Shown here piece after piece: positions 8,490 to 16,952 of a stretch of DNA of 64,000 nucleotides. The stretch is from Litoreibacter roseus. GTDB lineage: Bacteria; Pseudomonadota; Alphaproteobacteria; Rhodobacterales; Rhodobacteraceae. The notes under the pieces were generated by a model. It was given only the letters and a program-made list of their open reading frames with translations. It made no database searches and was not told the origin of the DNA. Made by a program: the position numbers and the translations under genes. How positions within the stretch are numbered: the first letter of the stretch is position 1; every line of letters starts with the position of its first letter. The stretch lies in contig NZ_BLJE01000001.1 in NCBI RefSeq assembly GCF_009811795.1, positions 372,001 through 436,000 of the forward strand. Direction: 5' to 3'.

Positions 8490-9356
8490 TTACGAACGGT
8501 AAACGTCCATGAAGGCGGGAAAGGCTTCTGCATCTGCGACTGTCTTATCCCGGCAAAATGCATTGCAGAATCCAAAGATGCGGCCTTCGATCTCCGCCAG
8601 ATGGGTGACAGGCTGACCAGAATAGGGGCAGGCTGTGTTCTCCGGCTCGCCCGTTTCTATCGCTTTTCCACGAAGTGGCTTGGGACCCGGCCAGGTGGTG
8701 GTCCTATAACTTTTCACATACCACGGCAGAGCCGTGTCACCGACCAGCCCCATCGCGCGCCATTGCCGAAATGCCGTATCCGCAAGATGGCGCGCGACGT
8801 AGTCTGCGGCAAATTCGTTCACCTCGAGCCCATATCCCGCAATCCGGGCCGCGACGGGGGCAAAGAATGCGTCAGCAACCGAGTAGTCCCCGAACAGCCA
8901 CGGTCCATATGAAAGCTCACGGGCGTGGGCCCAAATCGTTTCCAACCTACGTAAGTCATCCGAAACGCCCTCGCTGACGGGAGCGTTGACGTAGGCTTGA
9001 CCCAAATGCATCGGACATTCCGACCGCAACGCTCCAAAGCTCGAATGCATCTCGGCGGTGGCTGCACGGGCTGTCGCTCTCAATTTCGGATCACCCGGCC
9101 AGAGCCCTGCCTTCGGATGCCGTGTTGCCAACTCCTCCGCGATTGCGAGCGTGTCAGAGACGATGGCCCCTTCAGGTGTGACCACAGTCGGCACCGTTCG
9201 CGCAGGCGCATACTTGGACAGCTGATCCGCCACATCGCGTGAGCTGAAGTCAACGAATTTGGTGTCTGCGGGGATGCCGAACTTCTCAAACAGAAGCCAT
9301 CCGCGCAAAGACCAACTTGAATAGGTGCGATCACCCAGAATTAATGTATAAGTCAT
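8490..9356 (-). CDS. glutathione S-transferase with C-terminal YHS-like Cys domain
   Basis: Residues 1-80 form a thioredoxin-fold GST N-domain (SSWSLRGWLLFEKFGI, then the cis-proline segment TVPTV and SDTLAIAEEL), and about 90-210 the helical C-domain. The protein then continues for about 75 residues, unlike a standard GST of about 220. This tail contains CPYSGQPV (Cys243), His252 and FCNAFC (Cys264, Cys268) followed by ADAEAFPAF, a layout resembling the YHS/TRASH treble-clef metal-binding domain. The substrate is unknown. A conjugation or stress role is inferred from the GST fold. The gene stands upstream of yifB on the same strand. Confidence 0.85.
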   Translation of the reverse strand: MTYTLILGDRTYSSWSLRGWLLFEKFGIPADTKFVDFSSRDVADQLSKYAPARTVPTVVTPEGAIVSDTLAIAEELATRHPKAGLWPGDPKLRATARAATAEMHSSFGALRSECPMHLGQAYVNAPVSEGVSDDLRRLETIWAHARELSYGPWLFGDYSVADAFFAPVAARIAGYGLEVNEFAADYVARHLADTAFRQWRAMGLVGDTALPWYVKSYRTTTWPGPKPLRGKAIETGEPENTACPYSGQPVTHLAEIEGRIFGFCNAFCRDKTVADAEAFPAFMDVYRS

Positions 9357-9414
9357 GAGCGGATATTATCTTGGAAGATGCTTCACGGAAATCGATGAAT
9401 CGTGACGTATCCCA

Positions 9415-9993
9415 TCACGGAACGTGATTAATCTTCCCGAGATGCCATTGATGTCCGTCCCAACTCATTTCTGTGACAGACAGGTTATCTATCCCGTGTC
9501 CCAAGCAGTCATAGGGCGGCAATCCCCCGGCTCGTCCAACCTGGGTCAGAATCGCACCGAAATGCGCGACCGCAATAATATTCTGTCCGGCGTAACTCTC
9601 GTTCATACGATCGACTTCCGGTTCTATCCGCCTTGCTGCGTCGTACCAGCTTTCGCCATTCGGCGCTTTGATTTCGCCGGGATCTTCCCAATAGGCGCGG
9701 CTGAGTTCCGGATCACGCCGGGACACGTCGTCAAAGGTCAAACCATCCCAGTCGCCGAAGTGAAACTCCCGAAACGCCTGTAAGTGATCAAGGCGCGTTC
9801 TGCCCTTTTCGAGGGCGTCCGCCGTCTGTACCGCGCGTCGCAAATCTGATGAGACAATGACCGCCTGACTTGGCAGATACGCATTCAGGCGCAAGATTGT
9901 ATCTTCGTCTGACAGATCGGCGGGTACGTCACGCCATCCGCAGAACGCCTTTTCATGCGTCGGGCCGTGACGCACCCACCACCAGCGGGTCAA
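9415..9993 (-). CDS. histidine phosphatase family protein, possible alpha-ribazole phosphatase
   Basis: A 192-residue member of the histidine phosphatase (phosphoglycerate-mutase-like) superfamily. The catalytic RHG motif is at residues 8-10, Arg and Glu pocket residues follow (SSDLRRAVQTA, FREFHFGDWDGLT) and the second histidine is in VAHFGAIL. The ATG overlaps the cobU stop by four bases (ATGA), so it is co-translated with a cobalamin gene; this makes a CobC-like alpha-ribazole-5'-phosphate phosphatase the best guess. The family is too broad to fix the substrate from sequence alone. Confidence 0.85.
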   Translation of the reverse strand: MTRWWWVRHGPTHEKAFCGWRDVPADLSDEDTILRLNAYLPSQAVIVSSDLRRAVQTADALEKGRTRLDHLQAFREFHFGDWDGLTFDDVSRRDPELSRAYWEDPGEIKAPNGESWYDAARRIEPEVDRMNESYAGQNIIAVAHFGAILTQVGRAGGLPPYDCLGHGIDNLSVTEMSWDGHQWHLGKINHVP

Positions 9994-10517
9994 AGGGGAC
10001 TGCCTTTTAACACCTGCGGAAGCCCCGCGATCACCTGCACAACTCTATCCGCTTGCGCCGCCAGCTTGATATTGAATCGCCCCTGGATCGCCCTAAATTC
10101 ACGCCCCAGTTTTGAAGATGGAACAATTCCGCCCCCAACTTCGTTGCACACTAAAGTGACAGGGTTTTGGGTTGATGTGAGGGTGGTCAGTAATTCTTCT
10201 ACTGCACCTTCAATATCGGCTCCCGCGAGAAGAAGGTTTGACAGCCACAATGTCGTGCAATCAATCAGGACAACGCCCCCTTCCGCGGCCTTTGAAACTG
10301 CGGCAGCAAGATCAATGTGTGCTTCAACAGTGGTCCAGTCATTGCCGGCGCGGGCAGCGCGATGCGCTTCGATCTTTGACGACATCTCCGGATCAAATGC
10401 TTGCGCCGTCGCTATGTACGTTCGGGGAGTTCCCTGAGCGATCACAATTTGCTCAGCAAAATCTGATTTGCCTGATGACGCCCCACCCAACACCATTGTC
10501 ACAAAACTTTTTTGCAC
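9990..10517 (-). CDS. cobU: bifunctional adenosylcobinamide kinase / adenosylcobinamide-phosphate guanylyltransferase
   Basis: Converts adenosylcobinamide to its GDP derivative in nucleotide-loop assembly of vitamin B12. The protein has 175 residues, the usual length. The P-loop GGASSGKS is at 11-18, and the guanylyl-acceptor region with a conserved His (KIEAHRAAR) and the EVGGGIVPSSKLGREFRA segment near 120-140 are intact. The start is GTG at 10517; a GTG and an ATG six to eight codons in are alternatives. The gene is coupled to the histidine phosphatase and transcribed divergently from rpoH2. No other cobalamin genes are in the window. Confidence 0.93.
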   Translation of the reverse strand: MQKSFVTMVLGGASSGKSDFAEQIVIAQGTPRTYIATAQAFDPEMSSKIEAHRAARAGNDWTTVEAHIDLAAAVSKAAEGGVVLIDCTTLWLSNLLLAGADIEGAVEELLTTLTSTQNPVTLVCNEVGGGIVPSSKLGREFRAIQGRFNIKLAAQADRVVQVIAGLPQVLKGSPL

Positions 10518-10533
10518 CGAGTGATATTTCCTT

Positions 10534-10563
10534 TGATCCGAAAGCGCCTATGGCGCGTAATAA
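10534..10563 (+). promoter_or_regulatory. candidate RpoE (ECF11-type) promoter of rpoH2
   Basis: TGATCC at 10534-10539, an 18-base spacer, then TAATAA at 10558-10563, about 60 bases before the rpoH2 ATG. This matches the known Rhodobacter sphaeroides RpoE promoter pattern (TGATCC, about 18 bases, TAA-type -10 element), and rpoHII is a known RpoE target in that species. The spacer contains a short GCGCC/GGCGC inverted repeat. Confidence 0.6.
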
Positions 10564-10624
10564 ACACAAAATAAGATAATCTGCGACGCAATAATCGATA
10601 ACAGACGACCTGGGAGTAAGACCA

Positions 10625-11503
10625 ATGGCATTAGACGCAAGATCCGACAATTCCCTGTCCCGCACCGCAATGAAGGCGGAGCTACTGGACGCGGAAACGG
10701 AGCTGCGACTTGCATATGCATGGCGTGATGAACGGGATGAAGCTGCCCTTCACCGTTTGATCACAGCTTATATGCGGCTCGCGATTTCAATGGCCGCAAA
10801 GTTCAAACGCTATGGCGCGCCAATGAACGATCTGATTCAGGAAGCTGGTCTGGGTTTGATGAAAGCGGCGGACAAGTTCGATCCGGACCGCGGTGTTCGC
10901 TTCTCAACTTACGCTGTTTGGTGGATCAAGGCATCGATTCAAGACTACGTGATGCGGAATTGGTCTATGGTTCGCACCGGCTCCACCTCTTCGCAAAAAT
11001 CATTGTTCTTCAATATGCGCCGCGTTCAGGCCCGTTTGGAGCGGGAGGCTGCAGCGCGGGGTGAGAGCTTGGACAAGCACCAGTTGCGCCAGATGATTTC
11101 CACAGAGGTCGGTGTTTCGATGCGCGACGTCGAGATGATGGAAGGGCGCCTTGCGGGATCCGACTACTCCCTGAACGCGACCCAGTCGACTGAGGATGAA
11201 GGGCGCGAGTGGATTGATGCGCTCGAGGATGATGGCGAGCAGGCTGCGGAGATCGTGGAAAACAGCCATGATACCGACTGTCTGCGGAACTGGCTGGTCA
11301 AGGCCATGACAGGTCTGAACGAGCGCGAGCAGTTCATCGTTCGCGAACGCAAGCTTTTGGACCAACCTCGCACGCTTGAAAGTCTCGGCAATGAGCTTGG
11401 TCTCAGCAAAGAACGTGTGCGCCAGTTGGAAGCCGCAGCGTTTGCCAAGATGCGCCGTGCCCTCGAAAGCCAATCCAAAGAGGTCCAGCATTTCCTCGCA
11501 TAA
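10625..11503 (+). CDS. rpoH2: alternative sigma factor RpoH2 (RpoHII type)
   Basis: A 292-residue sigma-32 family factor. Region 2 lies at about 45-112 (DLIQEAGLGLMKA, RGVRFSTYAVWWIKA), the RpoH box (SQKSLFFNMRR) at about 123-133, and a region 4 helix-turn-helix (LESLGNELGLSKERVRQLE) near 255-275. The sequence closely resembles the RpoHII proteins of Rhodobacter rather than the main heat-shock RpoH; in R. sphaeroides RpoHII drives the singlet-oxygen and general oxidative response downstream of RpoE. The ATG has a GGGAG site eight bases upstream, and a candidate RpoE promoter precedes it. The hsp20 gene in this window could be a target. Confidence 0.93.
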   Translation: MALDARSDNSLSRTAMKAELLDAETELRLAYAWRDERDEAALHRLITAYMRLAISMAAKFKRYGAPMNDLIQEAGLGLMKAADKFDPDRGVRFSTYAVWWIKASIQDYVMRNWSMVRTGSTSSQKSLFFNMRRVQARLEREAAARGESLDKHQLRQMISTEVGVSMRDVEMMEGRLAGSDYSLNATQSTEDEGREWIDALEDDGEQAAEIVENSHDTDCLRNWLVKAMTGLNEREQFIVRERKLLDQPRTLESLGNELGLSKERVRQLEAAAFAKMRRALESQSKEVQHFLA

Positions 11504-11510
11504 CACGCGT

Positions 11511-12323
11511 GTGATTTTTACTTTTTGCGTGGCCTTTTCCCTCTGCCCGCAAATCCTAAGCGCTGATGTCCTTGAGACGTCGGCGCTTTCTCATTTGCCC
11601 GACGCCGATATCTACCTCTTGGGCGAACTTCATGACAATGAAATCCACCACGAAAACCAAGCGACGGCTGTGGCCGCGATTGAGCCAAAGGCGTTGGTGT
11701 TCGAGATGCTTTCCCCAGATCAGGCAAGTGCTGCTGTTGGGATTGATCGATCTGACGAAGCTGCCTTAGGCGCAGCCTTGAATTGGGCGGACAGCGGCTG
11801 GCCCGAGTTTGGCTATTACTATCCAATTTTTGCGGCAGCTCCGGACGCCCAGATTTACGGCGCCGCGGTCCCACGCGACGATGTCAGACGGGCGTTGGAA
11901 GACGGCGCTGCGGCAGTGTTCGGCGAGGATGCGGGGCGATTTGGGCTCAGCGATCCGCTTGAGCAACCAGAGCAGGAGATGCGGGAAGACATGCAGCAGA
12001 CTGCCCATTGCAACGCTTTGCCGCCCGAGATGCTGCCCGGTATGGTCGAAGCGCAACGTCTGCGCGACGGGGTGTTTTCCAAAACGGCCCTGCAGGCCCT
12101 CGAAGATACAGGCGGGCCTGTCGTCGTGATCACCGGCAACGGCCACGCACGCGCTGATTGGGGTATGCCGCGATACTTCCGTGCCGCCGCACCCGAAGTG
12201 ACACTTTTGTCATTGGGTCAGATCATCGAGGCGGAGGATAACCCGCCCTTCGACTATTGGCTGATCACCGCAGACACGCGCGATCCCGAGTTTGATCCTT
12301 GCGCCGCGTTCAAAAGCAACTGA
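11511..12323 (+). CDS. ChaN family (haem-binding uptake-like) exported protein
   Basis: A 270-residue protein of the ChaN/COG3016 family; the Campylobacter homologue is a lipoprotein that binds haem and is linked to iron uptake. The GTG at 11511, eight bases after rpoH2, opens with a signal peptide (MIFTFCVAFSLCPQ.., cleavage near residue 18); longer reading frames would lie inside rpoH2. The conserved LLGELHDNEIHHENQ segment follows directly, and a late ITGNGHARADWGMP motif is also typical. No lipobox is seen. It is probably co-transcribed with rpoH2. Haem binding is inferred from the family only. Confidence 0.8.
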   Translation: MIFTFCVAFSLCPQILSADVLETSALSHLPDADIYLLGELHDNEIHHENQATAVAAIEPKALVFEMLSPDQASAAVGIDRSDEAALGAALNWADSGWPEFGYYYPIFAAAPDAQIYGAAVPRDDVRRALEDGAAAVFGEDAGRFGLSDPLEQPEQEMREDMQQTAHCNALPPEMLPGMVEAQRLRDGVFSKTALQALEDTGGPVVVITGNGHARADWGMPRYFRAAAPEVTLLSLGQIIEAEDNPPFDYWLITADTRDPEFDPCAAFKSN

Positions 12324-12383
12324 TTGCACGCTGCTGTCCTGCGGCCTAGATATCAAGGGCTTGGAATGCAAAGGGGCGGCGAA

Positions 12384-13580
12384 ATGCTGGCAGGCAAACG
12401 GATATTGTTGATCATCGGCGGCGGCATTGCCGCATTCAAATCCCTTGATCTCATCCGGCGCTTACGCGAGCAGTCTGTCGAGGTCACGCCCGTTTTGACA
12501 AAAGCTGCCGAAGAATTCGTAACTCCACTTAGCGTATCGGCCTTGGCTGCTCGGAAGGTCTATCGTGATCTCTTTGATCTGACGGACGAGGCAGAGATGG
12601 GTCATATCGAGTTGTCCCGCGCCGCGGATCTTGTTGTTGTCGCACCGGCGACAGCGGATTTGATGGCCAAGATGGCGTGCGGCCATGCGAATGATTTGGC
12701 CTCAACTTTGCTGATGGCGACGGATAAGCCAGTCCTAATCGCGCCTGCCATGAACGTGCGCATGTGGGAACATCCGGCGACGCAGCGCAATCTGGATGTT
12801 TTGACCGCTGACGGCGTAACCTGTGTCGGGCCAGACGAGGGCAACATGGCATGCGGCGAGTTTGGTCCGGGGCGGATGTCCGAACCAAGTGCTATTATTG
12901 ATGGGATCCGCGCCATGTTCGCGGACGGTCCACTGAAAGGTCGCCACATCCTCGTAACGTCTGGCCCGACCCATGAACCAATCGATCCGGTCCGCTATAT
13001 CGCCAACAGGTCTTCGGGCGCGCAGGGCACGGCCATCGCGGACGCGCTGGCGCGGTTGGGTGCACGGGTGACATTCGTGACCGGACCGGCCGAAGTCGCC
13101 AATCCGACGGGCGCACAGATCGTGTCTGTTACAACTGCCTCAGAAATGTTGGATGCCGTGCAGGGCGCTTTGCCAGCGGATGCGGCGGTGTTTGCCGCAG
13201 CAGTTGCGGACTGGCATGTGACGTCAGCTTCAGATCAGAAGATCAAGAAGGGCACCGATGGCCTGCCTCACCTGACATTTGCGGAGAACGACGACATCCT
13301 TGCGACCGTCGCACAGATGAAAGCGGGCCGTCCCGATCTGGTCGTGGGCTTTGCCGCCGAAACGCAAAATGTCATCGAAAATGCGAAATCGAAACGGCTT
13401 AGAAAAGGCTGCGATTGGATTGTCGCCAACGACGTCAGTCCGGGGACCGGCATCATGGGCGGTTCGGAAAATGCCGTTACTTTGATTTGCGAGGACGACA
13501 CTGAAGATTGGCCGCGTGCCAGCAAGTCCGACGTCGCAGCAAGACTTGCACAGAAAATTTCCGAGGCTTTGGATAAGTGA
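12384..13580 (+). CDS. coaBC: bifunctional phosphopantothenoylcysteine decarboxylase / phosphopantothenate-cysteine ligase
   Basis: Two consecutive steps of coenzyme A synthesis: CTP-dependent ligation of cysteine to 4'-phosphopantothenate, then FMN-dependent decarboxylation. The ATG at 12384 has an AAGGGG site seven bases upstream and gives 398 residues, the normal length. The N-terminal flavoprotein domain has [16 protein letters not shown], the APAMNVRMW segment and the catalytic-cysteine motif [13 protein letters not shown] near 160. The C-terminal ligase domain begins near 190 ([22 protein letters not shown]) and has AAVADWHV and the lysine motif QKIKKG. The stop overlaps the GTG start of dut. 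Confidence 0.96.
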   Translation: MLAGKRILLIIGGGIAAFKSLDLIRRLREQSVEVTPVLTKAAEEFVTPLSVSALAARKVYRDLFDLTDEAEMGHIELSRAADLVVVAPATADLMAKMACGHANDLASTLLMATDKPVLIAPAMNVRMWEHPATQRNLDVLTADGVTCVGPDEGNMACGEFGPGRMSEPSAIIDGIRAMFADGPLKGRHILVTSGPTHEPIDPVRYIANRSSGAQGTAIADALARLGARVTFVTGPAEVANPTGAQIVSVTTASEMLDAVQGALPADAAVFAAAVADWHVTSASDQKIKKGTDGLPHLTFAENDDILATVAQMKAGRPDLVVGFAAETQNVIENAKSKRLRKGCDWIVANDVSPGTGIMGGSENAVTLICEDDTEDWPRASKSDVAARLAQKISEALDK

Positions 13581-14050
13581 CCTGTGCGCCGCTTTTGAAA
13601 TTTGCGTGGGTCGACGGGGCAGACCGCGCACTTGGGCTGCCGTCCTACGAAACAACGGGGGCCGCCGGAGCGGATTTGAGGGTCAATCTGGATCCAACAG
13701 ATCGTGCCGCCGGGATTACCTTGGCCCCAATGGCGCGCGCTTTGATACCGACGGGATTGAGACTGGCGATACCGGAGGGGTTCGAGGTTCAAATCAGACC
13801 ACGCTCCGGCCTGGCGCTGAAGCACGGGATCTCTCTTCCGAATACGCCCGGCACGATAGACAGCGATTACCGCGGCCCTCTCGGTATCATTGTGATCAAC
13901 CTAGGCGAGGCCGATTTCCTGATCGCCCATGGGGACAGGATTGCTCAGATGATCGTGGCGCCCGTTCTGCAAGCACGGTTTGAGCTTGTTGGCTCCCTGG
14001 ACGAAACGGATCGCGGCGCAGGTGGCTTTGGCTCCACGGGGCGCGGCTGA
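13577..14050 (+). CDS. dut: dUTP diphosphatase
   Basis: Trimeric dUTPase that hydrolyses dUTP to dUMP, keeping uracil out of DNA and feeding dTMP synthesis. It has 157 residues with all five family motifs: [20 protein letters not shown], the catalytic-Asp loop [20 protein letters not shown] and the glycine-rich C-terminal [10 protein letters not shown]. The GTG start lies in a GTGA overlap with coaBC, and its stop overlaps the next ATG (TGATG). coaBC-dut is a widespread pair. Confidence 0.97.
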   Translation: MTCAPLLKFAWVDGADRALGLPSYETTGAAGADLRVNLDPTDRAAGITLAPMARALIPTGLRLAIPEGFEVQIRPRSGLALKHGISLPNTPGTIDSDYRGPLGIIVINLGEADFLIAHGDRIAQMIVAPVLQARFELVGSLDETDRGAGGFGSTGRG

Positions 14051-15093
14051 TGCTTCTGATTTTGGCAATCGCGGCGGGGATCTACTTCGGTGGCCGACAG
14101 CTTGGGGTCGCACACCACGTCAGAACGTCATTGCTGATCGTGTTGTTTGTTGCCGTACTGTTCTTTCAACTCACTTTGGCCGACGGCAACCCGTTAAAAG
14201 ATGCAACCGGCGGATCGGTCGCCAACTGGCTGATCGCAGCAGGGGTGGCCGCGATCTTCGTGGCATACCGAACCCTTCTGCAGCGCCTGCGCACGCGACA
14301 TCTGGAAGAGATGCCGGAAGCGGAAAGCGATTCCGACAATTTCAAACCCGCAGAGCTGGACCGCTATGCCCGCCACATCATTTTGCGGGAGGTCGGCGGC
14401 GCCGGACAACGAAAGTTGAAGAACGCCCGCGTTCTGGTCGTCGGCGCAGGGGGGCTTGGTGCGCCTGCGTTGCAATATCTGGCTGCGGCTGGTGTAGGAA
14501 CCATCGGGATCATCGATGACGATATCGTAGAAAGCTCTAATCTGCAGCGTCAGGTCATCCACACAGATGCGCGCATCGGAATGCCAAAGGCATTTTCTGC
14601 GGTAGAGGCACTAAAGGCCCAGAACCCGTTCGTGGCAATCAAACCCTATAACAGGCGGCTCACGGCAGATATCGCGGAGGATCTGATCTCCGAGTACGAT
14701 TTGGTGCTGGATGGAACCGACAATTTTGCTACGCGCTATCTGGTGAACCAAATTTGTGTGGCGCTTTCAAGGCCGTTGATCTCGGCCGCGATCACACAGT
14801 GGGAGGGGCAGATCAGCCTCTATAACGCCGATCCGAACGCGCCTTGCTATGCCTGTGTTTTCCCGGCCGAACCGGCGGATGGCCTTGCGCCGACTTGCGC
14901 GGAAGCAGGCGTTATGGGCGCGTTGCCCGGTGTCATTGGATCCATGATGGCAGTGGAAGCGATCAAATGGATCACCCAGGCAGGCGATCCTTTGAACGGG
15001 CGCATGATGATTTATGACGCGCTCTACAGTGAGACTCGGGTCATTGCGGTCCGCAAGTCATTGACTTGTATGGTTTGCGCAAAATCACAATAG
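14050..15093 (+). CDS. HesA/MoeB/ThiF family adenylyltransferase with N-terminal membrane region
   Basis: An E1-like enzyme that adenylates the C-terminus of a small sulfur carrier (MoaD or ThiS). The catalytic part begins near residue 97 with the nucleotide motif VVGAGGLGAPALQYL, then DDDIVESSNLQRQ, DGTDNFATRYLVNQ, and two zinc CxxC pairs (CYAC and CMVC). Before it sit about 95 residues with three hydrophobic stretches (about 1-15, 27-45 and 60-78), so the enzyme looks membrane-anchored, which is not usual for MoeB/ThiF. The start is fixed by a TGATG overlap with dut. Whether it serves molybdopterin or thiamine synthesis cannot be told here; moeB is the more usual label. Confidence 0.88.
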   Translation: MLLILAIAAGIYFGGRQLGVAHHVRTSLLIVLFVAVLFFQLTLADGNPLKDATGGSVANWLIAAGVAAIFVAYRTLLQRLRTRHLEEMPEAESDSDNFKPAELDRYARHIILREVGGAGQRKLKNARVLVVGAGGLGAPALQYLAAAGVGTIGIIDDDIVESSNLQRQVIHTDARIGMPKAFSAVEALKAQNPFVAIKPYNRRLTADIAEDLISEYDLVLDGTDNFATRYLVNQICVALSRPLISAAITQWEGQISLYNADPNAPCYACVFPAEPADGLAPTCAEAGVMGALPGVIGSMMAVEAIKWITQAGDPLNGRMMIYDALYSETRVIAVRKSLTCMVCAKSQ

Positions 15094-15135
15094 GGGTTAC
15101 CAAATCGTTAACCACAATCTATTGTGTGTAACCCC
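15093..15135. repeat. nested inverted repeat after moeB
   Basis: Outer arms GGGGTTAC (15093-15100) and GTAACCCC (15128-15135) are perfect; an inner pair CACAAT (15113-15118) and ATTGTG (15121-15126) is also perfect. The repeat begins in the moeB stop codon. There is no T-run, so it may be an operator or a non-canonical 3' hairpin. An AT-rich stretch with TATAAG at 15189-15194 follows and may be the -10 of the next gene. Confidence 0.55.
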
Positions 15136-15272
15136 AAATAAACTCTTTACAGAGTCACAGTTCCGTCACAACATCTAGGCATGGTCGATATAAGAATAAC
15201 GACCTATTGATGGGAACCCAGCGTCTAGCGACGGGCAAACCGCCGGGCGCGATTTCAAAAAGGGGACCGGGC

Positions 15273-15776
15273 ATGTCTAACCTGGAGCAGTATCTCGAGA
15301 CCGAGGATTTACACCCGATTGATCTGGTGGAAACGCTCGCAGAACATCATGATTGGGATTTTGATCGCATCGCGGAGGATCAGATTGCGATGGCCATCGA
15401 GGGGCAGTGGCGCACCTATTCCATCACGCTGGCATGGTCCGGCTATGATGAAACACTTCGGATGGTATCCACATTCGAGATGGAGCCGCCTGCAGAGAAG
15501 CTACCGGCCTTGTACGACCTTCTGAACCGAGCAAATGACACCTGCTGGAGCGGCGCGTTCACCTATTGGGAAGCCCAAAAACTGATGGTATTCCGCTACG
15601 GGCTTGTTCTGTCAGGCGGCCTTGGTGCGGGTGCAGAGCAGGTAGACCGCATGTTGACCACAGCGGTTATGGCATCCGAACGCTTTTATCCGGCCTTTCA
15701 GCTGGTATGCTGGGGAGATCGGACCCCGGAAGACGCGATGCAAGTCGCCATTGCCGAAGCCTACGGGCGCGCATAA
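15273..15776 (+). CDS. YbjN domain-containing protein
   Basis: A 167-residue cytosolic protein of the YbjN family, which resembles type III secretion chaperones in fold and is linked in E. coli to stress and motility phenotypes. The ATG at 15273 has an AGGGGA site upstream; a frame 22 codons longer reaches the promoter region and is unlikely. Recognisable pieces are DWDFDRIAEDQIAMAIEGQW and ALYDLLNRANDTCWSGAFTYW. It usually precedes proC in Rhodobacterales, as here (28-base gap). No enzymatic residues are evident; the biochemical role is unknown. Confidence 0.85.
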   Translation: MSNLEQYLETEDLHPIDLVETLAEHHDWDFDRIAEDQIAMAIEGQWRTYSITLAWSGYDETLRMVSTFEMEPPAEKLPALYDLLNRANDTCWSGAFTYWEAQKLMVFRYGLVLSGGLGAGAEQVDRMLTTAVMASERFYPAFQLVCWGDRTPEDAMQVAIAEAYGRA

Positions 15777-15804
15777 CCTCCGTCCCTGAACAAACGGGGG
15801 CATC

Positions 15805-16614
15805 GTGGAATTTTCAGACTTGAACCGTCGCGGGCTGGTCCTGCTGGGCTGCGGCAAGATGGGATCAGCCCTTCTGGCCGGGTGGTTGTCCAAAGGCGTC
15901 AATCCGGACGCTGTGACCGTAATTGATCCGGCGCCGTCCGATTGGGTGAAGGCACAAGGCGTCCGGATCGGGACTTCTGCACCTTCAAACCCGGCGGCGC
16001 TTATACTGGCGGTGAAGCCTCAGATGATGGCGGATGCCTTGGTGCAACTGCCGCCCATTGAAGGCGAAACGCTTGTGCTTTCTATTGCCGCTGGGACCTC
16101 TATTGCGACGCTGGAAGATATCTTGGGCGAGGGCACAGCGATCGTGCGCTCCATGCCCAATACACCGGCTGCCGTCGGAAAAGGAATTTCGGCCATCGTT
16201 GGCAACAACACGGTAACGCCTGAGCAGGTGGATTTGGCCGAGGCGCTCCTTGGTGCAGTGGGTGATACCGTTCGGTTGCAGACAGAAGCCCAGATCGACG
16301 CAGTCACAGGGGTGTCTGGGTCGGGTCCGGCATATGTCTTCCATTTGATCGAGGCTTTGGCCGACGCGGGAACCGCTCAGGGCTTGTCTGCGCCTGTTGC
16401 CATGAAGCTCGCAAAAGCCACGGTGATTGGCGCGGCAGCACTGGCAGACAATACTGACGAGACGCCGACCCAACTGCGCGAAAACGTGTCGAGCCCGGGG
16501 GGCACAACGCTTGCGGCGCTGAAGGTCTTGATGGATCCAGAGCACGGTTTTCCCCAGTTGCTTAAGGACGCGGTAAAAGCCGCCGCGAATCGCGGACGGG
16601 AGCTTGGATCGTGA
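15805..16614 (+). CDS. proC: pyrroline-5-carboxylate reductase
   Basis: NAD(P)H-dependent final step of proline synthesis. The protein has 269 residues from a GTG start with a GGGGG site just upstream. The Rossmann motif [14 protein letters not shown] is at about 15-28, and the C-terminal family signature with [22 protein letters not shown] and the SPGGTT segment is complete. It overlaps csaA by four bases (GTGA), forming a tight run YbjN-proC-csaA-dehydrogenase. Confidence 0.96.
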   Translation: MEFSDLNRRGLVLLGCGKMGSALLAGWLSKGVNPDAVTVIDPAPSDWVKAQGVRIGTSAPSNPAALILAVKPQMMADALVQLPPIEGETLVLSIAAGTSIATLEDILGEGTAIVRSMPNTPAAVGKGISAIVGNNTVTPEQVDLAEALLGAVGDTVRLQTEAQIDAVTGVSGSGPAYVFHLIEALADAGTAQGLSAPVAMKLAKATVIGAAALADNTDETPTQLRENVSSPGGTTLAALKVLMDPEHGFPQLLKDAVKAAANRGRELGS

Positions 16615-16952
16615 CACCTGATCTTACGTTCGATGACTTTCTGAAGGTGGATGTCAGAGTTGGCCGAATTGTGAAGGCTGAGCCATATCCCGAGGCGCGC
16701 AAGCCAGCGATCAAGCTCTGGGTTGATTTCGGGCCGGAGATTGGCGAGAAGAAGAGTTCGGCCCAGATCACCAAGCATTACACGCCAGAGGACCTGCCGG
16801 GACGGCTGGTGATGGCAGTGGTCAACTTTCCACCCCGCCAAATTGGTAAATTCATGTCTGAGATATTGGTGCTTGGTGTGCCCGATGAAAATGGAGACGT
16901 TGTTTTGCTGACGCCAGACAAGACGGTCCCAATCGGGGGGAGGCTCTATTGA
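16611..16952 (+). CDS. tRNA-binding protein, CsaA/YgjH type
   Basis: A 113-residue stand-alone OB-fold tRNA-binding domain, as in Bacillus CsaA and E. coli YgjH. Visible features are [25 protein letters not shown] near the N-terminus, the KKSSAQIT motif and [20 protein letters not shown]. The start is GTG in an overlap with proC. It may bind tRNA or act as a chaperone; the role in vivo is not settled. The stop overlaps the TTG start of the next gene. Confidence 0.9.
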   Translation: MTPDLTFDDFLKVDVRVGRIVKAEPYPEARKPAIKLWVDFGPEIGEKKSSAQITKHYTPEDLPGRLVMAVVNFPPRQIGKFMSEILVLGVPDENGDVVLLTPDKTVPIGGRLY

